Position numbers and translations under genes: made by a program. 64,000 bases of DNA from an uncultured Gallionellaceae bacterium (lineage in GTDB: Bacteria > Pseudomonadota > Gammaproteobacteria > Burkholderiales > Gallionellaceae). The stretch is taken from the NCBI GenBank assembly GCA_903847155.1, contig CAINCU010000067.1, forward strand, positions 1-64,000. The letters run 5' to 3'. Position 1 is the first letter of the stretch; each line of letters opens with the position of its first letter. The notes under the pieces were generated by a model. The model had not been told where the DNA came from and did not search any database. It saw only the letters and a program-made list of their open reading frames with translations. Shown here piece by piece: positions 29,446 through 38,306 of this stretch.

Positions 29446-30650
29446 TGGGCTGGACCACCATACTGCTCGCGTTGCGCGAAATACGGCGCAACCTGATGCG
29501 TTCCTTTCTCACCGTGCTGGGCATCGTCATCGGTGTCGCGGCGGTGATCACCATGGTCACGCTGGGCAACGGTGCGACGCAATCGGTTTCGGACCAGATC
29601 ACCAGCCTGGGCAGCAATCTGGTGATGCTGCGGCCGGGTCAGCGCATGGGGCACGACAGCGGTTCGACCGCGCCCAACTTCAAGGTGGATGATGTGGAAG
29701 CGATCAAAACGCAGATCGTATCGCTCAACGCCGTGGCACCCACGGTGGGACGCAGCGCGGTACTGGTCGTGGGAACAAAAAACTGGACATCCAGCATCAC
29801 CGGAACCAACAGCGATTTCTTCGTCGCAGGCAACTGGTCGCTGGCTGAAGGACGCATTTTCAACGACAGCGAAGAACGTTCCGGCAAAGCCGTGTGCATC
29901 GTCGGCGCCACCGTGCAGCATGAACTGTTCGACCAAAACAGCCCGGTGGGCGAAGAGATTCGCATCAAGCAGTTTTCCTGCGAAGTGATCGGCCTGCTCG
30001 CCGCCAAAGGCCAGAGTGCCATGGGCCGGGATCAGGATGATGTGGTCGTCATGCCGTTGCGCACGGTACAGCGGCGACTGACCGGCAGCACGGACGTCAC
30101 CACCATTTTGATCTCGGTGAAAGATGGCGCATCGACCGATCAGGTGATTGATGATTTAACTTTGCTGATGCGCGAACGCCGCAAAATTTCGGTAGATGAA
30201 GACGATAATTTCAGCGTGCTCGATACCAAGGAGATCGCGCGCACCCTATCCGGTGCCATCGGCACCATGACCGCATTGCTGGGCGCAGTCGCCGCCGTGA
30301 GCCTACTGGTCGGCGGCATCGGCATCATGAACATCATGCTGGTATCGGTGACTGAGCGCACGCGCGAGATCGGCATCCGTCTCGCCATCGGCGCGCTGGA
30401 AAAAGAAGTGCTGATGCAGTTCCTCACCGAGGCGGTCGCGCTATCGGCCTGCGGCGGATTGATCGGCATCCTGCTCGCGGCCATTGCCTGCTACGGGCTT
30501 TCCGGCTTGCTAGAGTTGCCGTTTACCTTCGACCCCGGCATCAACCTGCTGGCCTTCGGCTTCTCCGCCGCCATCGGCGTTATCTTCGGTTTTGTTCCGG
30601 CCAGACGTGCGGCGCGGCTTGATCCGATAGATGCGCTGAGGCACGAGTAG
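29445..30650 (+). CDS. MacB-type ABC transporter permease (FtsX family)
   Basis: This 401-residue permease has one helix at about residues 20-42 (MRSFLTVLGIVIGVAAVITMVTLGNGA), a large periplasmic MacB-PCD domain, and three C-terminal helices (VSLLVGGIGIMNIMLVSVTERTREIGIRLAIGA and after), the FtsX/MacB arrangement. It follows the ATPase with a 1-nt overlap (TGATG) and completes the export system. The split ATPase/permease organisation resembles LolCDE- and YknYZ-type systems. Confidence 0.92.
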   Translation: MGWTTILLALREIRRNLMRSFLTVLGIVIGVAAVITMVTLGNGATQSVSDQITSLGSNLVMLRPGQRMGHDSGSTAPNFKVDDVEAIKTQIVSLNAVAPTVGRSAVLVVGTKNWTSSITGTNSDFFVAGNWSLAEGRIFNDSEERSGKAVCIVGATVQHELFDQNSPVGEEIRIKQFSCEVIGLLAAKGQSAMGRDQDDVVVMPLRTVQRRLTGSTDVTTILISVKDGASTDQVIDDLTLLMRERRKISVDEDDNFSVLDTKEIARTLSGAIGTMTALLGAVAAVSLLVGGIGIMNIMLVSVTERTREIGIRLAIGALEKEVLMQFLTEAVALSACGGLIGILLAAIACYGLSGLLELPFTFDPGINLLAFGFSAAIGVIFGFVPARRAARLDPIDALRHE

Positions 30651-30675
30651 CTGGAGACACAGAAATCCGGCTTGT

Positions 30676-30804
30676 CCGTCATTCCGGCGCAGGCCGGAAT
30701 CCAGTCGAAAAATAATTACCCGCGAATGCGGTCCAACATTGCTGTTTTGTCCGCTTCGCGGAGTGTTTGTTTACTCTGGATTCCGGCCTGCGCCGGAATG
30801 ACGG
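30676..30804. repeat. Long inverted repeat of the CGTCATTCCGGC type
   Basis: CCGTCATTCCGGCGCAGGCCGGAATCCAG at 30676 is mirrored by its perfect complement at 30776-30804, with 71 nt between the arms. It lies between the convergent permease and TlpA-like genes, so it may serve as a terminator region. This repeat type is widespread in proteobacterial genomes. Confidence 0.7.
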
Positions 30805-30827
30805 GAAATTAATTTCAGCAGAACGAA

Positions 30828-31349
30828 TCACACACCCGCCCACCACAACCGCAATCTAAGCCCTATTCCCGTGGTGTAACCGACTTCGACGAAACTGATT
30901 TTGCCATCCGGCGCGATGATGAAGCTGGCAGGTACGGCATGCACACCCCATGCGTTCGAGATGCTGCCATCCGTGTCGTTCACCACCGGAAAACTGGTTC
31001 CCTGCTCTTTCATATACCGCACCACTTGTTGCGGATTGCCACTTTGCATGGCGATGGTCATGACATCGTGATTGCCATGCGCGAGGTCTGCGATGGAACT
31101 CTGTTCAGCACGACAGACGGGACACCACGTCGCCCAGAAATGCACCAGCACGGGATGGCCGGGATGCGCGGGCAGTTGCCAGGATTGCCCGGCGAGCGTC
31201 ACGCCTTGCAACACAGGCGCTACGCCGCTCACCATATCGCGTTGCTGCCAGAGGCGGATGCCCGCAACCACCACAACGAACAGCAGCACTTCGATGGCAA
31301 TGCTGCGCCATTTGGTAAAGCGCGATTTGGTTTTGGTTTCGGCGGTCAT
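30828..31349 (-). CDS. TlpA-like membrane-anchored thioredoxin
   Basis: A single N-terminal anchor (about residues 15-35, IAIEVLLFVVVVAGIRLW) holds a periplasmic thioredoxin domain with active site WATWCPVC and the cis-proline segment HAVPASFIIAPDGKI. Members of the TlpA/ResA/DsbE group reduce or oxidise disulfides, often for cytochrome c maturation. The 173-residue protein lies 85 nt behind hslR on the same strand, separated by a repeat. The specific partner is not evident. Confidence 0.88.
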   Translation of the reverse strand: MTAETKTKSRFTKWRSIAIEVLLFVVVVAGIRLWQQRDMVSGVAPVLQGVTLAGQSWQLPAHPGHPVLVHFWATWCPVCRAEQSSIADLAHGNHDVMTIAMQSGNPQQVVRYMKEQGTSFPVVNDTDGSISNAWGVHAVPASFIIAPDGKISFVEVGYTTGIGLRLRLWWAGV

Positions 31350-31367
31350 GTTTTATCGCAAGCTAAT

Positions 31368-31434
31368 AAACACGGGCATCTCCAGCGGGTGCAATACGTA
31401 TATCGCCTATTGACGGGAATCTCCAACAGGTGGG
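31368..31434. repeat. Dispersed 3'-end palindromic repeat, copy 4
   Basis: Abuts the hslR stop codon. It contains the core GCCTATTGACGGGAATCTCC and an upstream half-copy CACGGGCATCTCCAGCGGGTG, so the halves are arranged as a direct repeat as in copy 1. Confidence 0.65.
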
Positions 31435-31857
31435 TTATTCGAAATCGCCCCACGGGTTTTTGCTGCTGCCCTTGGTGCTGGTCTCGAAACGTTCAATGTC
31501 GCGCCGATCACGCTTGGTGGGGCGGCCTTTGAAAGTCGGTAGCGGCAGGGCTTTGTTCTGTTCGGCGATCACGGCGCGGCGGGCGCGACTCTCGTCGGTT
31601 TCGCGGTAGAGTTTCTGCGCTTCCGGTGCCGGACCGCGCCGATTGGAAATGCCCAGCACTTCGATTTCAAAATGATATTGCCCGAGCCGGATCACCAGCA
31701 TGTCGCCCGCGCCGACTGTCTTGGCCGGTTTGATGCGCACTTCGTTCATCGTCACCTTGCCGCTCTCCACCGCATCGACAGCCAGACTGCGCGTCTTGAA
31801 AAATCGCGCCGCCCACAGCCATTTATCGATACGCAGTTTGTCGGCGGAGTCGGTCAT
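31435..31857 (-). CDS. hslR: Heat-shock protein 15 (S4-domain RNA-binding protein)
   Basis: Hsp15 binds free 50S subunits carrying nascent chains and helps recycle them. The N-terminal S4 domain LRIDKWLWAARFFKTRSLAVDAVESGKVTMN is clear, and the basic C-terminal tail (FKGRPTKRDRRDIERF) is typical. The length is 140 residues. Its ATG overlaps the stop of the methyltransferase-like gene (ATGA). Confidence 0.92.
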   Translation of the reverse strand: MTDSADKLRIDKWLWAARFFKTRSLAVDAVESGKVTMNEVRIKPAKTVGAGDMLVIRLGQYHFEIEVLGISNRRGPAPEAQKLYRETDESRARRAVIAEQNKALPLPTFKGRPTKRDRRDIERFETSTKGSSKNPWGDFE

Positions 31858-32798
31858 ATTTTTGCCTGCCTGCGGCGAAACACATACACCGCCGATTCCA
31901 ATTCTGGCGGCACCAGCATTGCGCCCAGCGCTTTGTCTTCCTCAAGGGTAAAAGCCGACTGCTGTTGATAGTCTTTCCAATTGCCGAAGGCGAACTGATG
32001 ACGACTGCCGATGACGATATAGAGTTGCACGCTGGGCGTATTGAACATGTGGCGTTCAAAATCGTTTTGCGCCGGTGGCCACGAGCAAATGACCACCTCC
32101 GGTGCGTAAGCGACCAGCGCTTCCCGCGCGCCAAGTTTTTCGACCCATGCAGGATATTGCACGGCAGTGCTCCAGCCGTGATTGTCTGTTGCGCTGAGTT
32201 GCACACCTTGCTCCTTCAGGAAGCGCGTCAAAGTTCCGTCACCTGCGCCGATCTCCAGACAGCTTTTATTGGCGATCATCCCGGCTAATGCCTTGATCAG
32301 CGCACGCGAATAGAAACAGTAGATTCCCTTGGGTTGTACCAGCGGCATGAGCCATTTTTTCTGCCAGACCAGCGGCCAAAGCAAACGAAACCAGAACAGG
32401 GAAACCGGCTTGCGCTCAAGTCCGCTGCTAAACAGTAACTTTTGCGCGATGTAGCCATTGAACATATTGAAGCGCAGCTTGCCTTTCTTGATGTTCGTAT
32501 CTGCCACCAAGGTGGACAGGCAGAGTTTTTTGACAGACTCGTGCGCCATGCGGCTGCGGACATATTGCGACAGTGCGGCGGCTTGCATGTTGGGTAGCCG
32601 TTTCCCGCTGGCAGGTTTTTCCAATGAGGACAAACGCTCCAAATATACCTTCAACTCTTCCGCCAAACCGCGCGCCACGATGGCGGAAATATCTGTTTGC
32701 ACTGTCGCCCATTCTTGCGGGTATCTGGCGCAAAGTTCGTCCAAAGAGGGATTCGTTTTGAGCCACTCCAACGCTTGCGTATAACCCTCTTGCTTCAT
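31854..32798 (-). CDS. Putative SAM-dependent methyltransferase, uncharacterised
   Basis: The 314-residue protein has an N-terminal helical part of about 150 residues without recognisable motifs. A SAM-binding motif I follows near residue 185 (SCLEIGAGDGTLTRFLKEQGV) with an acidic residue after the next strand (LSATDNHGWS). The pattern is a class I methyltransferase, but the post-motif region is short and no substrate motif is seen. It is translationally coupled to hslR downstream and lies 8 nt after the decarboxylase gene, so it may act in translation or share the transcript by chance. Confidence 0.75.
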   Translation of the reverse strand: MKQEGYTQALEWLKTNPSLDELCARYPQEWATVQTDISAIVARGLAEELKVYLERLSSLEKPASGKRLPNMQAAALSQYVRSRMAHESVKKLCLSTLVADTNIKKGKLRFNMFNGYIAQKLLFSSGLERKPVSLFWFRLLWPLVWQKKWLMPLVQPKGIYCFYSRALIKALAGMIANKSCLEIGAGDGTLTRFLKEQGVQLSATDNHGWSTAVQYPAWVEKLGAREALVAYAPEVVICSWPPAQNDFERHMFNTPSVQLYIVIGSRHQFAFGNWKDYQQQSAFTLEEDKALGAMLVPPELESAVYVFRRRQAKI

Positions 32799-32806
32799 GC
32801 AATGGC

Positions 32807-35053
32807 TTACTTCACGCAGTCCACGTAATACACGCGGTCGCCGTTGTCTTTCTCGGATACGAGACCGTGGATATCGGTCTCGAAACCGGGGAAGCGTTTG
32901 TTGAAATCGCGCGCGAACCTGAGGTAATCGACGATGGTTTTGTTGAAGCGTTCGCCCGGGATCAGCAGCGGGATGCCCGGCGGATAAGGGGTGAGCAGCA
33001 CGGCGGTGATGCGTCCTTCCAGGTCGTCGATGGACACGCGATCAATCTCGCCGTGCGCCATTTTGGCGAAGGCATCCGACGGTTTCATCGCGGGCACCAT
33101 GCTGGACAGATACATCTCGGTGGTGAGACGCGCCACGTCGTTGGCTTTGTAGATGCCGTGGATCTGGTCGCACAGATCGCGCAGGCCGATCTTTTCATAG
33201 CGCGGATTCTTGGCGATAAATTCCGGCAGCACGCGCCACAGCGGCTGGTTCTTGTCGTAGTCGTCCTTGAACTGTTGCAACTCGGTCACCATGCTGTTCC
33301 AGCGGCCCTTGGTGATGCCGATGGTGAACATGATGAAGAAGGAATACAGGCCGCATTTCTCCACCACAACGCCGTGTTCGGACAGGTATTTGGTGACGAT
33401 GCTGGCGGGGATGCCGCTGTCGGCGAAATCGCCGTCAACATCCAGTCCCGGCGTGACCACAGTGGCCTTGATCGGGTCGAGCATGTTGAAGCCTTCGGCC
33501 AGTTTGCCGAAGCCGTGCCAGCGGTCGTCACCGCGCAGCACCCAGTCGTCGCGTTCGGCCATGCCTTCTTCGGAAAGATAATCCGGCCCCCACACTTTGA
33601 ACCACCAGTCCGCGCCGAACTCGGCATCGACCTTGCGCATAGCGCGGCGGAAATCCAGCGCTTCGCAGATGCTTTCTTCCACCAGTGACGTGCCGCCCGG
33701 CGGTTCCATCATCGCGGCCGCCACGTCGCACGAGGCGATGATGGCGTATTGCGGCGAAGTGGAGGTGTGCATCAGATAGGCTTCGTTGAAACAGTCGCGG
33801 TCGAGTTTGCGCGACTCGCTGTCGCGCACTAGTATCTGTGAGGCTTGACTCAGACCTGCCAGCAATTTGTGCGTGGATTGCGTGGAGAAGATCATGGATT
33901 CCTTGGCGCGCGGACGGCCTTTGCCGATAGCGTGCATGCTCCGGTAAAAATCGTGGAACGCCGCGTGCGGCAGCCACGCCTCGTCGAAGTGCAACGCGTC
34001 GATTCTGCCGTCCAGCATCTCTTTCAGCATTTCCACGTTGTACATCACGCCGTCGTAGGTGCTCTGGGTGATGGTGAGGATGCGCGGCTTCTTGGTCTTG
34101 TCTTTGATGAACGGATTGGCGTCGATCTTCTTCTGGATATTCGCCATTTCGAATTCGGATTTCGGTATCGGGCCGATGATGCCGAAGTTGTTGCGCGTCG
34201 GCGTGAGGAACACCGGCACCGCGCCGGTCATCATGATCGCGTGCAAAATGGATTTGTGGCAATTCCTATCCACCACCACGATGTCGTCCGGTGCCACCAT
34301 GGAGTGCCACACGATCTTGTTGGAAGTCGAAGTACCGTTGGTGACAAAGAACAAATGATCGGCGTTGAAGATGCGCGCCGCGTTGCGCTCGGAAGCCGCC
34401 ACCGGGCCGGTGTGGTCGAGCAATTGGCCCAGCTCGTCCACCGCATTGCACACGTCGGCGCGCAGCATGTTCTCGCCGAAGAACTGGTGGAACATGCGGC
34501 CCACCGGCGACTTCAAAAACGCCACACCGCCGGAGTGCCCGGGGCAATGCCATGAGTAAGAACCGTCCTGCGCATAACCCACCAGCGCGCGGAAGAACGG
34601 CGGCGCCAGCGAATCCAGATAGGTGCGCGCCTCGCGGATGATGTGGCGCGCCACGAACTCCGGCGTGTCCTCGTGCATGTGAATGAAGCCGTGCAACTCG
34701 CGCAGGATGTCGTTCGGAATGTGGCGCGAAGTGCGCGTCTCACCGTACAGATAGATCGGGATGTCGGAATTCTTGTAGCGAATCTCTTCCACGAATGCGC
34801 GCAAAGTGCGCAACGCCACTTCCGTCTCTTCCTCGCTGCCTGCGCCAAATTCCTCATCGTCAATGGACAACACGAACGCCGATGCGCGGCTCTGCTGCTG
34901 CGCAAACGAAGTGAGATCACCATAACTGGTCATCCCCACCACTTCGATCCCCTCTTTTACGATTGCGTCGGCAAGTGCGCGAATGCCGTGACCGCTGGCA
35001 TTCTCCGAGCGGTAATCTTCGTCGATGATGATGATAGGGAAATTGAATTTCAT
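32807..35053 (-). CDS. Orn/Lys/Arg decarboxylase (PLP-dependent, fold III-like)
   Basis: This large inducible-type amino-acid decarboxylase has 748 residues. It shows an N-terminal wing domain resembling a response regulator (FPIIIIDEDYRSENASGHGIRALADAI), the PLP domain with HCPGHSGG, FFVTNGTSTSNKIV, the DEAW segment, and the PLP lysine in STHKLLAGLSQAS, then the C-terminal domain with GRITAVLLTPYPPGIPLLIPGE. Lysine, arginine or ornithine cannot be separated by eye. Products would be cadaverine, agmatine or putrescine, used in acid resistance or polyamine supply. CAGGAG lies 6 nt before the ATG. Confidence 0.92.
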   Translation of the reverse strand: MKFNFPIIIIDEDYRSENASGHGIRALADAIVKEGIEVVGMTSYGDLTSFAQQQSRASAFVLSIDDEEFGAGSEEETEVALRTLRAFVEEIRYKNSDIPIYLYGETRTSRHIPNDILRELHGFIHMHEDTPEFVARHIIREARTYLDSLAPPFFRALVGYAQDGSYSWHCPGHSGGVAFLKSPVGRMFHQFFGENMLRADVCNAVDELGQLLDHTGPVAASERNAARIFNADHLFFVTNGTSTSNKIVWHSMVAPDDIVVVDRNCHKSILHAIMMTGAVPVFLTPTRNNFGIIGPIPKSEFEMANIQKKIDANPFIKDKTKKPRILTITQSTYDGVMYNVEMLKEMLDGRIDALHFDEAWLPHAAFHDFYRSMHAIGKGRPRAKESMIFSTQSTHKLLAGLSQASQILVRDSESRKLDRDCFNEAYLMHTSTSPQYAIIASCDVAAAMMEPPGGTSLVEESICEALDFRRAMRKVDAEFGADWWFKVWGPDYLSEEGMAERDDWVLRGDDRWHGFGKLAEGFNMLDPIKATVVTPGLDVDGDFADSGIPASIVTKYLSEHGVVVEKCGLYSFFIMFTIGITKGRWNSMVTELQQFKDDYDKNQPLWRVLPEFIAKNPRYEKIGLRDLCDQIHGIYKANDVARLTTEMYLSSMVPAMKPSDAFAKMAHGEIDRVSIDDLEGRITAVLLTPYPPGIPLLIPGERFNKTIVDYLRFARDFNKRFPGFETDIHGLVSEKDNGDRVYYVDCVK

Positions 35054-35137
35054 GGGTGACTCCTGACAGCGGGTAACAAGTTAAAAGTGGCGCGGATTGT
35101 CGCAGGTTTTTCGGCGACGTGGGAAATACGAAAGACG

Positions 35138-35266
35138 CTATTCGCGTGGCGGATAGGAGCTCTTAAGATGTGCGAGCAGTTCAATAAGTTCCTGCTTATT
35201 TGCGACACAGGCGATGACCTTGCCTGCAGTGGAACGCCAGAAAACTTGTTCGACTTGCAACATCAT
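35138..35266 (-). CDS. 42-residue protein translationally coupled to dcd
   Basis: The ATG at 35266 overlaps the dcd stop (ATGATG), indicating coupled translation. The product [42 protein letters not shown] is soluble and looks like a beta-hairpin plus helix. The longer ORF-track form (to 35335) would run inside dcd and is less likely. No family is recognised. Position and clean overlap favour a real small gene. Confidence 0.55.
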   Translation of the reverse strand: MMLQVEQVFWRSTAGKVIACVANKQELIELLAHLKSSYPPRE

Positions 35267-35829
35267 GTCTTCGGCAGGGTAACGCCGACCTGGCCCTGGT
35301 ACTTGCCGCCACGGTCTTTGTACGAGGTCTCGCACACTTCGTCGCTCTCAAAGAACAGCACTTGCGCCACGCCTTCGTTGGCGTAGATCTTCGCGGGCAG
35401 CGGCGTGGTGTTGGAGAATTCCAGCGTTACATATCCTTCCCATTCCGGCTCGAACGGGGTGACGTTGACGATGATGCCGCAGCGCGCATAGGTCGATTTG
35501 CCCAAGCAGATGGTCAGCACGTTGCGCGGGATGCGGAAGTATTCGATGGTGCGTGCCAGCGCGAACGAGTTGGGCGGGATGATGCAGTAGTCGGCTTCCA
35601 CGTTGACGAACGAACTCGGGTCGAAGTTCTTGGGATCGACGATGGTGCTGTTGATGTTGGTGAACAGCTTGAATTCGCGCGCACAGCGTATGTCGTAGCC
35701 GTAGCTGGATGTGCCATAGGACACGATCTTCTGCCCGTTCACTTCTTTCACTTGCTGCGGCTCGAACGGCTCGATCATGCCGGTTTGTTCCGCCATGCGG
35801 CGTATCCACTTGTCTGACTTGATGCTCAT
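35263..35829 (-). CDS. dcd: dCTP deaminase
   Basis: Dcd converts dCTP to dUTP on the route to dTMP. The 188-residue protein has the trimeric dUTPase-like fold with [18 protein letters not shown], the conserved [19 protein letters not shown], catalytic-region [53 protein letters not shown], and the C-terminal [13 protein letters not shown]. It is divergent from metG, with about 100 bp between the two starts. Confidence 0.97.
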   Translation of the reverse strand: MSIKSDKWIRRMAEQTGMIEPFEPQQVKEVNGQKIVSYGTSSYGYDIRCAREFKLFTNINSTIVDPKNFDPSSFVNVEADYCIIPPNSFALARTIEYFRIPRNVLTICLGKSTYARCGIIVNVTPFEPEWEGYVTLEFSNTTPLPAKIYANEGVAQVLFFESDEVCETSYKDRGGKYQGQVGVTLPKT

Positions 35830-35930
35830 CTTGCTTCCTTGGCTGGGTTTATGCGGGCGCGATTTTACCCAATTCCGCTGGGGCGCGTGGGTTTTGCTAC
35901 AATCGCGCCTCGTTAAAGGAATCCTGCAAA

Positions 35931-38021
35931 ATGCCCCGTAAAATCCTCGTCACCTCCGCCCTGCCTTATGCCAATGGCAGTATCCACTTAGGCCATCTTG
36001 TCGAATACATCCAGACCGACATCTGGGTGCGCTTCCAGAAGATGCGCGGCAACACTTGCCACTACGTGTGCGCCGACGATACCCACGGCACGCCGATCAT
36101 GCTGCGCGCCGAGAAGGAAGGCATTACCCCCGAACAACTGATCGCCCGCGTATGGCAGGAACACTACGATGACTTCGCCGCGTTCCACATCGAGTTCGAC
36201 AACTACGGCTCTACCAACTCCGCCGAAAACAAGGAGTGCGCGCAAAGCATCTACCGCACGCTGAAAGCCAACGGCCTGATCGAAGTACGCTCCATCGAGC
36301 AGTATTACGACCCGGTGAAAAACATGTTCCTGCCGGATCGCTTCATCAAGGGCGAATGTCCCAAGTGCCACGCCAAAGACCAATACGGTGACAACTGCGA
36401 AGTGTGCGGCGCAGCCTACGCCCCCACCGATCTGATCAACCCGTTCTCCGCCGTGTCGGGCGCAGCACCCGTGTTGCGCAATTCCGACCATTACTTCTTC
36501 AAGCTCTCCTCACCCAGTTGCCAAAAGTTTTTGCGCGAATGGACAGTTGGGAAACTAACTAAAGAGCCGCCACTTCAAATAGAAGCCGCCAACAAGATGC
36601 AGGAATGGTTAGGCACGGAAGGATGGACAGACTCGGATGAGCACAAACTCTCCGACTGGGACATCTCGCGCGACGCGCCGTATTTCGGTTTCGAGATTCC
36701 CGATGCACCGGGCAAATATTTCTATGTGTGGCTGGATGCGCCGGTAGGTTACATGGGCAGCTTCAAGCAACTGTGCGCGAAAACCGGCATCAGTTTCGAC
36801 GACTACTGGAAGCAAGGCTCCGATACCGAGCTATACCACTTCATCGGCAAGGACATCCTCTATTTCCACGCGTTGTTCTGGCCGGCCATGCTGCAACACG
36901 CCGGCTTCCGCACGCCGACCAAACTGTTCGCGCACGGCTTCCTCACCGTGAACGGCGAGAAGATGAGCAAATCGCGCGGCACCTTCATCACCGCGCGCAG
37001 CTATGTCGATCACATTAAGAACACCGAATACCTGCGCTACTACTACGCCGCAAAACTCAACGGCAGTATGGAAGACCTCGACCTGAACCTTGAGGATTTT
37101 GTGGCGAAGGTGAATAGCGACTTGATCGGGAAGTACATCAATATTGCGAGCCGGTGCGCTGGGTTTCTCACCAAATTTTTTGATGGGAAGTTGATTTTTC
37201 CCAACTCGAAACGTCTGCATGACGGCGCAATCTCAAGCGGTCAATTGGTATCCGAATCGTTTGAAGCCAGAGACTATGCTCGTGCGCTTCGCGATATCAT
37301 GGCGATCGCTGACAGAATCAATGTCGAAATTGCTGCCACCGCACCATGGACTCTGGCCAAGGACGAAGCGCAACGCGAAGCGTTGCACGACATTTGCTCG
37401 CGCGCACTGCATGGCTTCTATGTGCTTTCGATCCTGTTGCGCCCGGTGCTGCCCGCGCTGACTTCACGCGTGGCACGCGAGCTGTTCGATATGTCCCGCG
37501 ACTTCACATGGGACGATCTTGCTGCATTGCCAACGCACATCAACTCCTATCAACATTTGGCGACCCGCCTCGATCCCAAGCTGATCGAAGCGATGGTCGC
37601 CGCCAACCAGGAAAGTTTAAAACCCATGACCGAATCGCATTCCGAAACCCGACACGCCGAGCACCAGCAACACGCGATTTCACCCATCGCCGAAACCATC
37701 AGCATCGACGATTTCAGCAAGATCGACCTGCGCGTAGCGCACATCGTCAACGCCGAGCACGTGGAAGGTGCGGAGAAGTTGTTGAAGCTGACGCTGGACA
37801 TCGGCGAGGAAAAACCGCGCACGGTGTTCGCGGGCATCAAGTCGGCTTACGATCCCGAAAAACTCAAAGGCCGCATGACGGTGATGGTCGCCAATCTCGC
37901 GCCGCGCAAGATGAAGTTCGGCCTGTCGGAAGGCATGGTGTTGGCGGCTTCGGGCGAAGCGCCGGGGTTGTTTGTTTTGTCGCCGGACGACGGCGCACAG
38001 CCGGGGATGCGCATCAAGTAA
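35931..38021 (+). CDS. metG: Methionyl-tRNA synthetase
   Basis: The class I signature [10 protein letters not shown] is at the N-terminus, the zinc knuckle [18 protein letters not shown] near residue 145, the KMSKS loop [11 protein letters not shown] near 345, and a C-terminal EMAP/Trbp111 dimerisation domain ([32 protein letters not shown]) from about residue 592. The length of 696 residues fits the long bacterial form. AAAGGA lies 9 nt before the ATG. Two stretches (about 36530-36600 and 37080-37340) are visibly richer in A/T at third positions than the rest. Confidence 0.97.
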   Translation: MPRKILVTSALPYANGSIHLGHLVEYIQTDIWVRFQKMRGNTCHYVCADDTHGTPIMLRAEKEGITPEQLIARVWQEHYDDFAAFHIEFDNYGSTNSAENKECAQSIYRTLKANGLIEVRSIEQYYDPVKNMFLPDRFIKGECPKCHAKDQYGDNCEVCGAAYAPTDLINPFSAVSGAAPVLRNSDHYFFKLSSPSCQKFLREWTVGKLTKEPPLQIEAANKMQEWLGTEGWTDSDEHKLSDWDISRDAPYFGFEIPDAPGKYFYVWLDAPVGYMGSFKQLCAKTGISFDDYWKQGSDTELYHFIGKDILYFHALFWPAMLQHAGFRTPTKLFAHGFLTVNGEKMSKSRGTFITARSYVDHIKNTEYLRYYYAAKLNGSMEDLDLNLEDFVAKVNSDLIGKYINIASRCAGFLTKFFDGKLIFPNSKRLHDGAISSGQLVSESFEARDYARALRDIMAIADRINVEIAATAPWTLAKDEAQREALHDICSRALHGFYVLSILLRPVLPALTSRVARELFDMSRDFTWDDLAALPTHINSYQHLATRLDPKLIEAMVAANQESLKPMTESHSETRHAEHQQHAISPIAETISIDDFSKIDLRVAHIVNAEHVEGAEKLLKLTLDIGEEKPRTVFAGIKSAYDPEKLKGRMTVMVANLAPRKMKFGLSEGMVLAASGEAPGLFVLSPDDGAQPGMRIK

Positions 38022-38041
38022 GCACGTTCAAAGCTCCTTGT

Positions 38042-38109
38042 GAAGATGCCTGTCAATAGGCGCTCTTCACGCACAGCATGATGCGGATCGCCTATTGACG
38101 GGAATCTTC
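38042..38109. repeat. Dispersed 3'-end palindromic repeat, copy 5
   Basis: Arms GAAGATGCCTGTCAATAGGCG and CGCCTATTGACGGGAATCTTC form a 21-bp near-perfect stem over a 26-nt loop. It begins 20 nt after the metG stop. Confidence 0.78.
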
Positions 38110-38306
38110 ATGATGTTTGGTTTAGTCCCTCGCCCGCAGGCGGGAGAGAGGAGTAAATGCGCTGAGCCGTAGGTTGTTTCTTTCCCATGCCACGCCTTGC
38201 ATATGCAGGGCTTACTTTGCTCACCATAACCGCAAATTAGTTTCATGGATTATTTGTGAGCATTGGAATATTCTGTTCCAACTACTTCCACACACCGGAG
38301 CATGCC

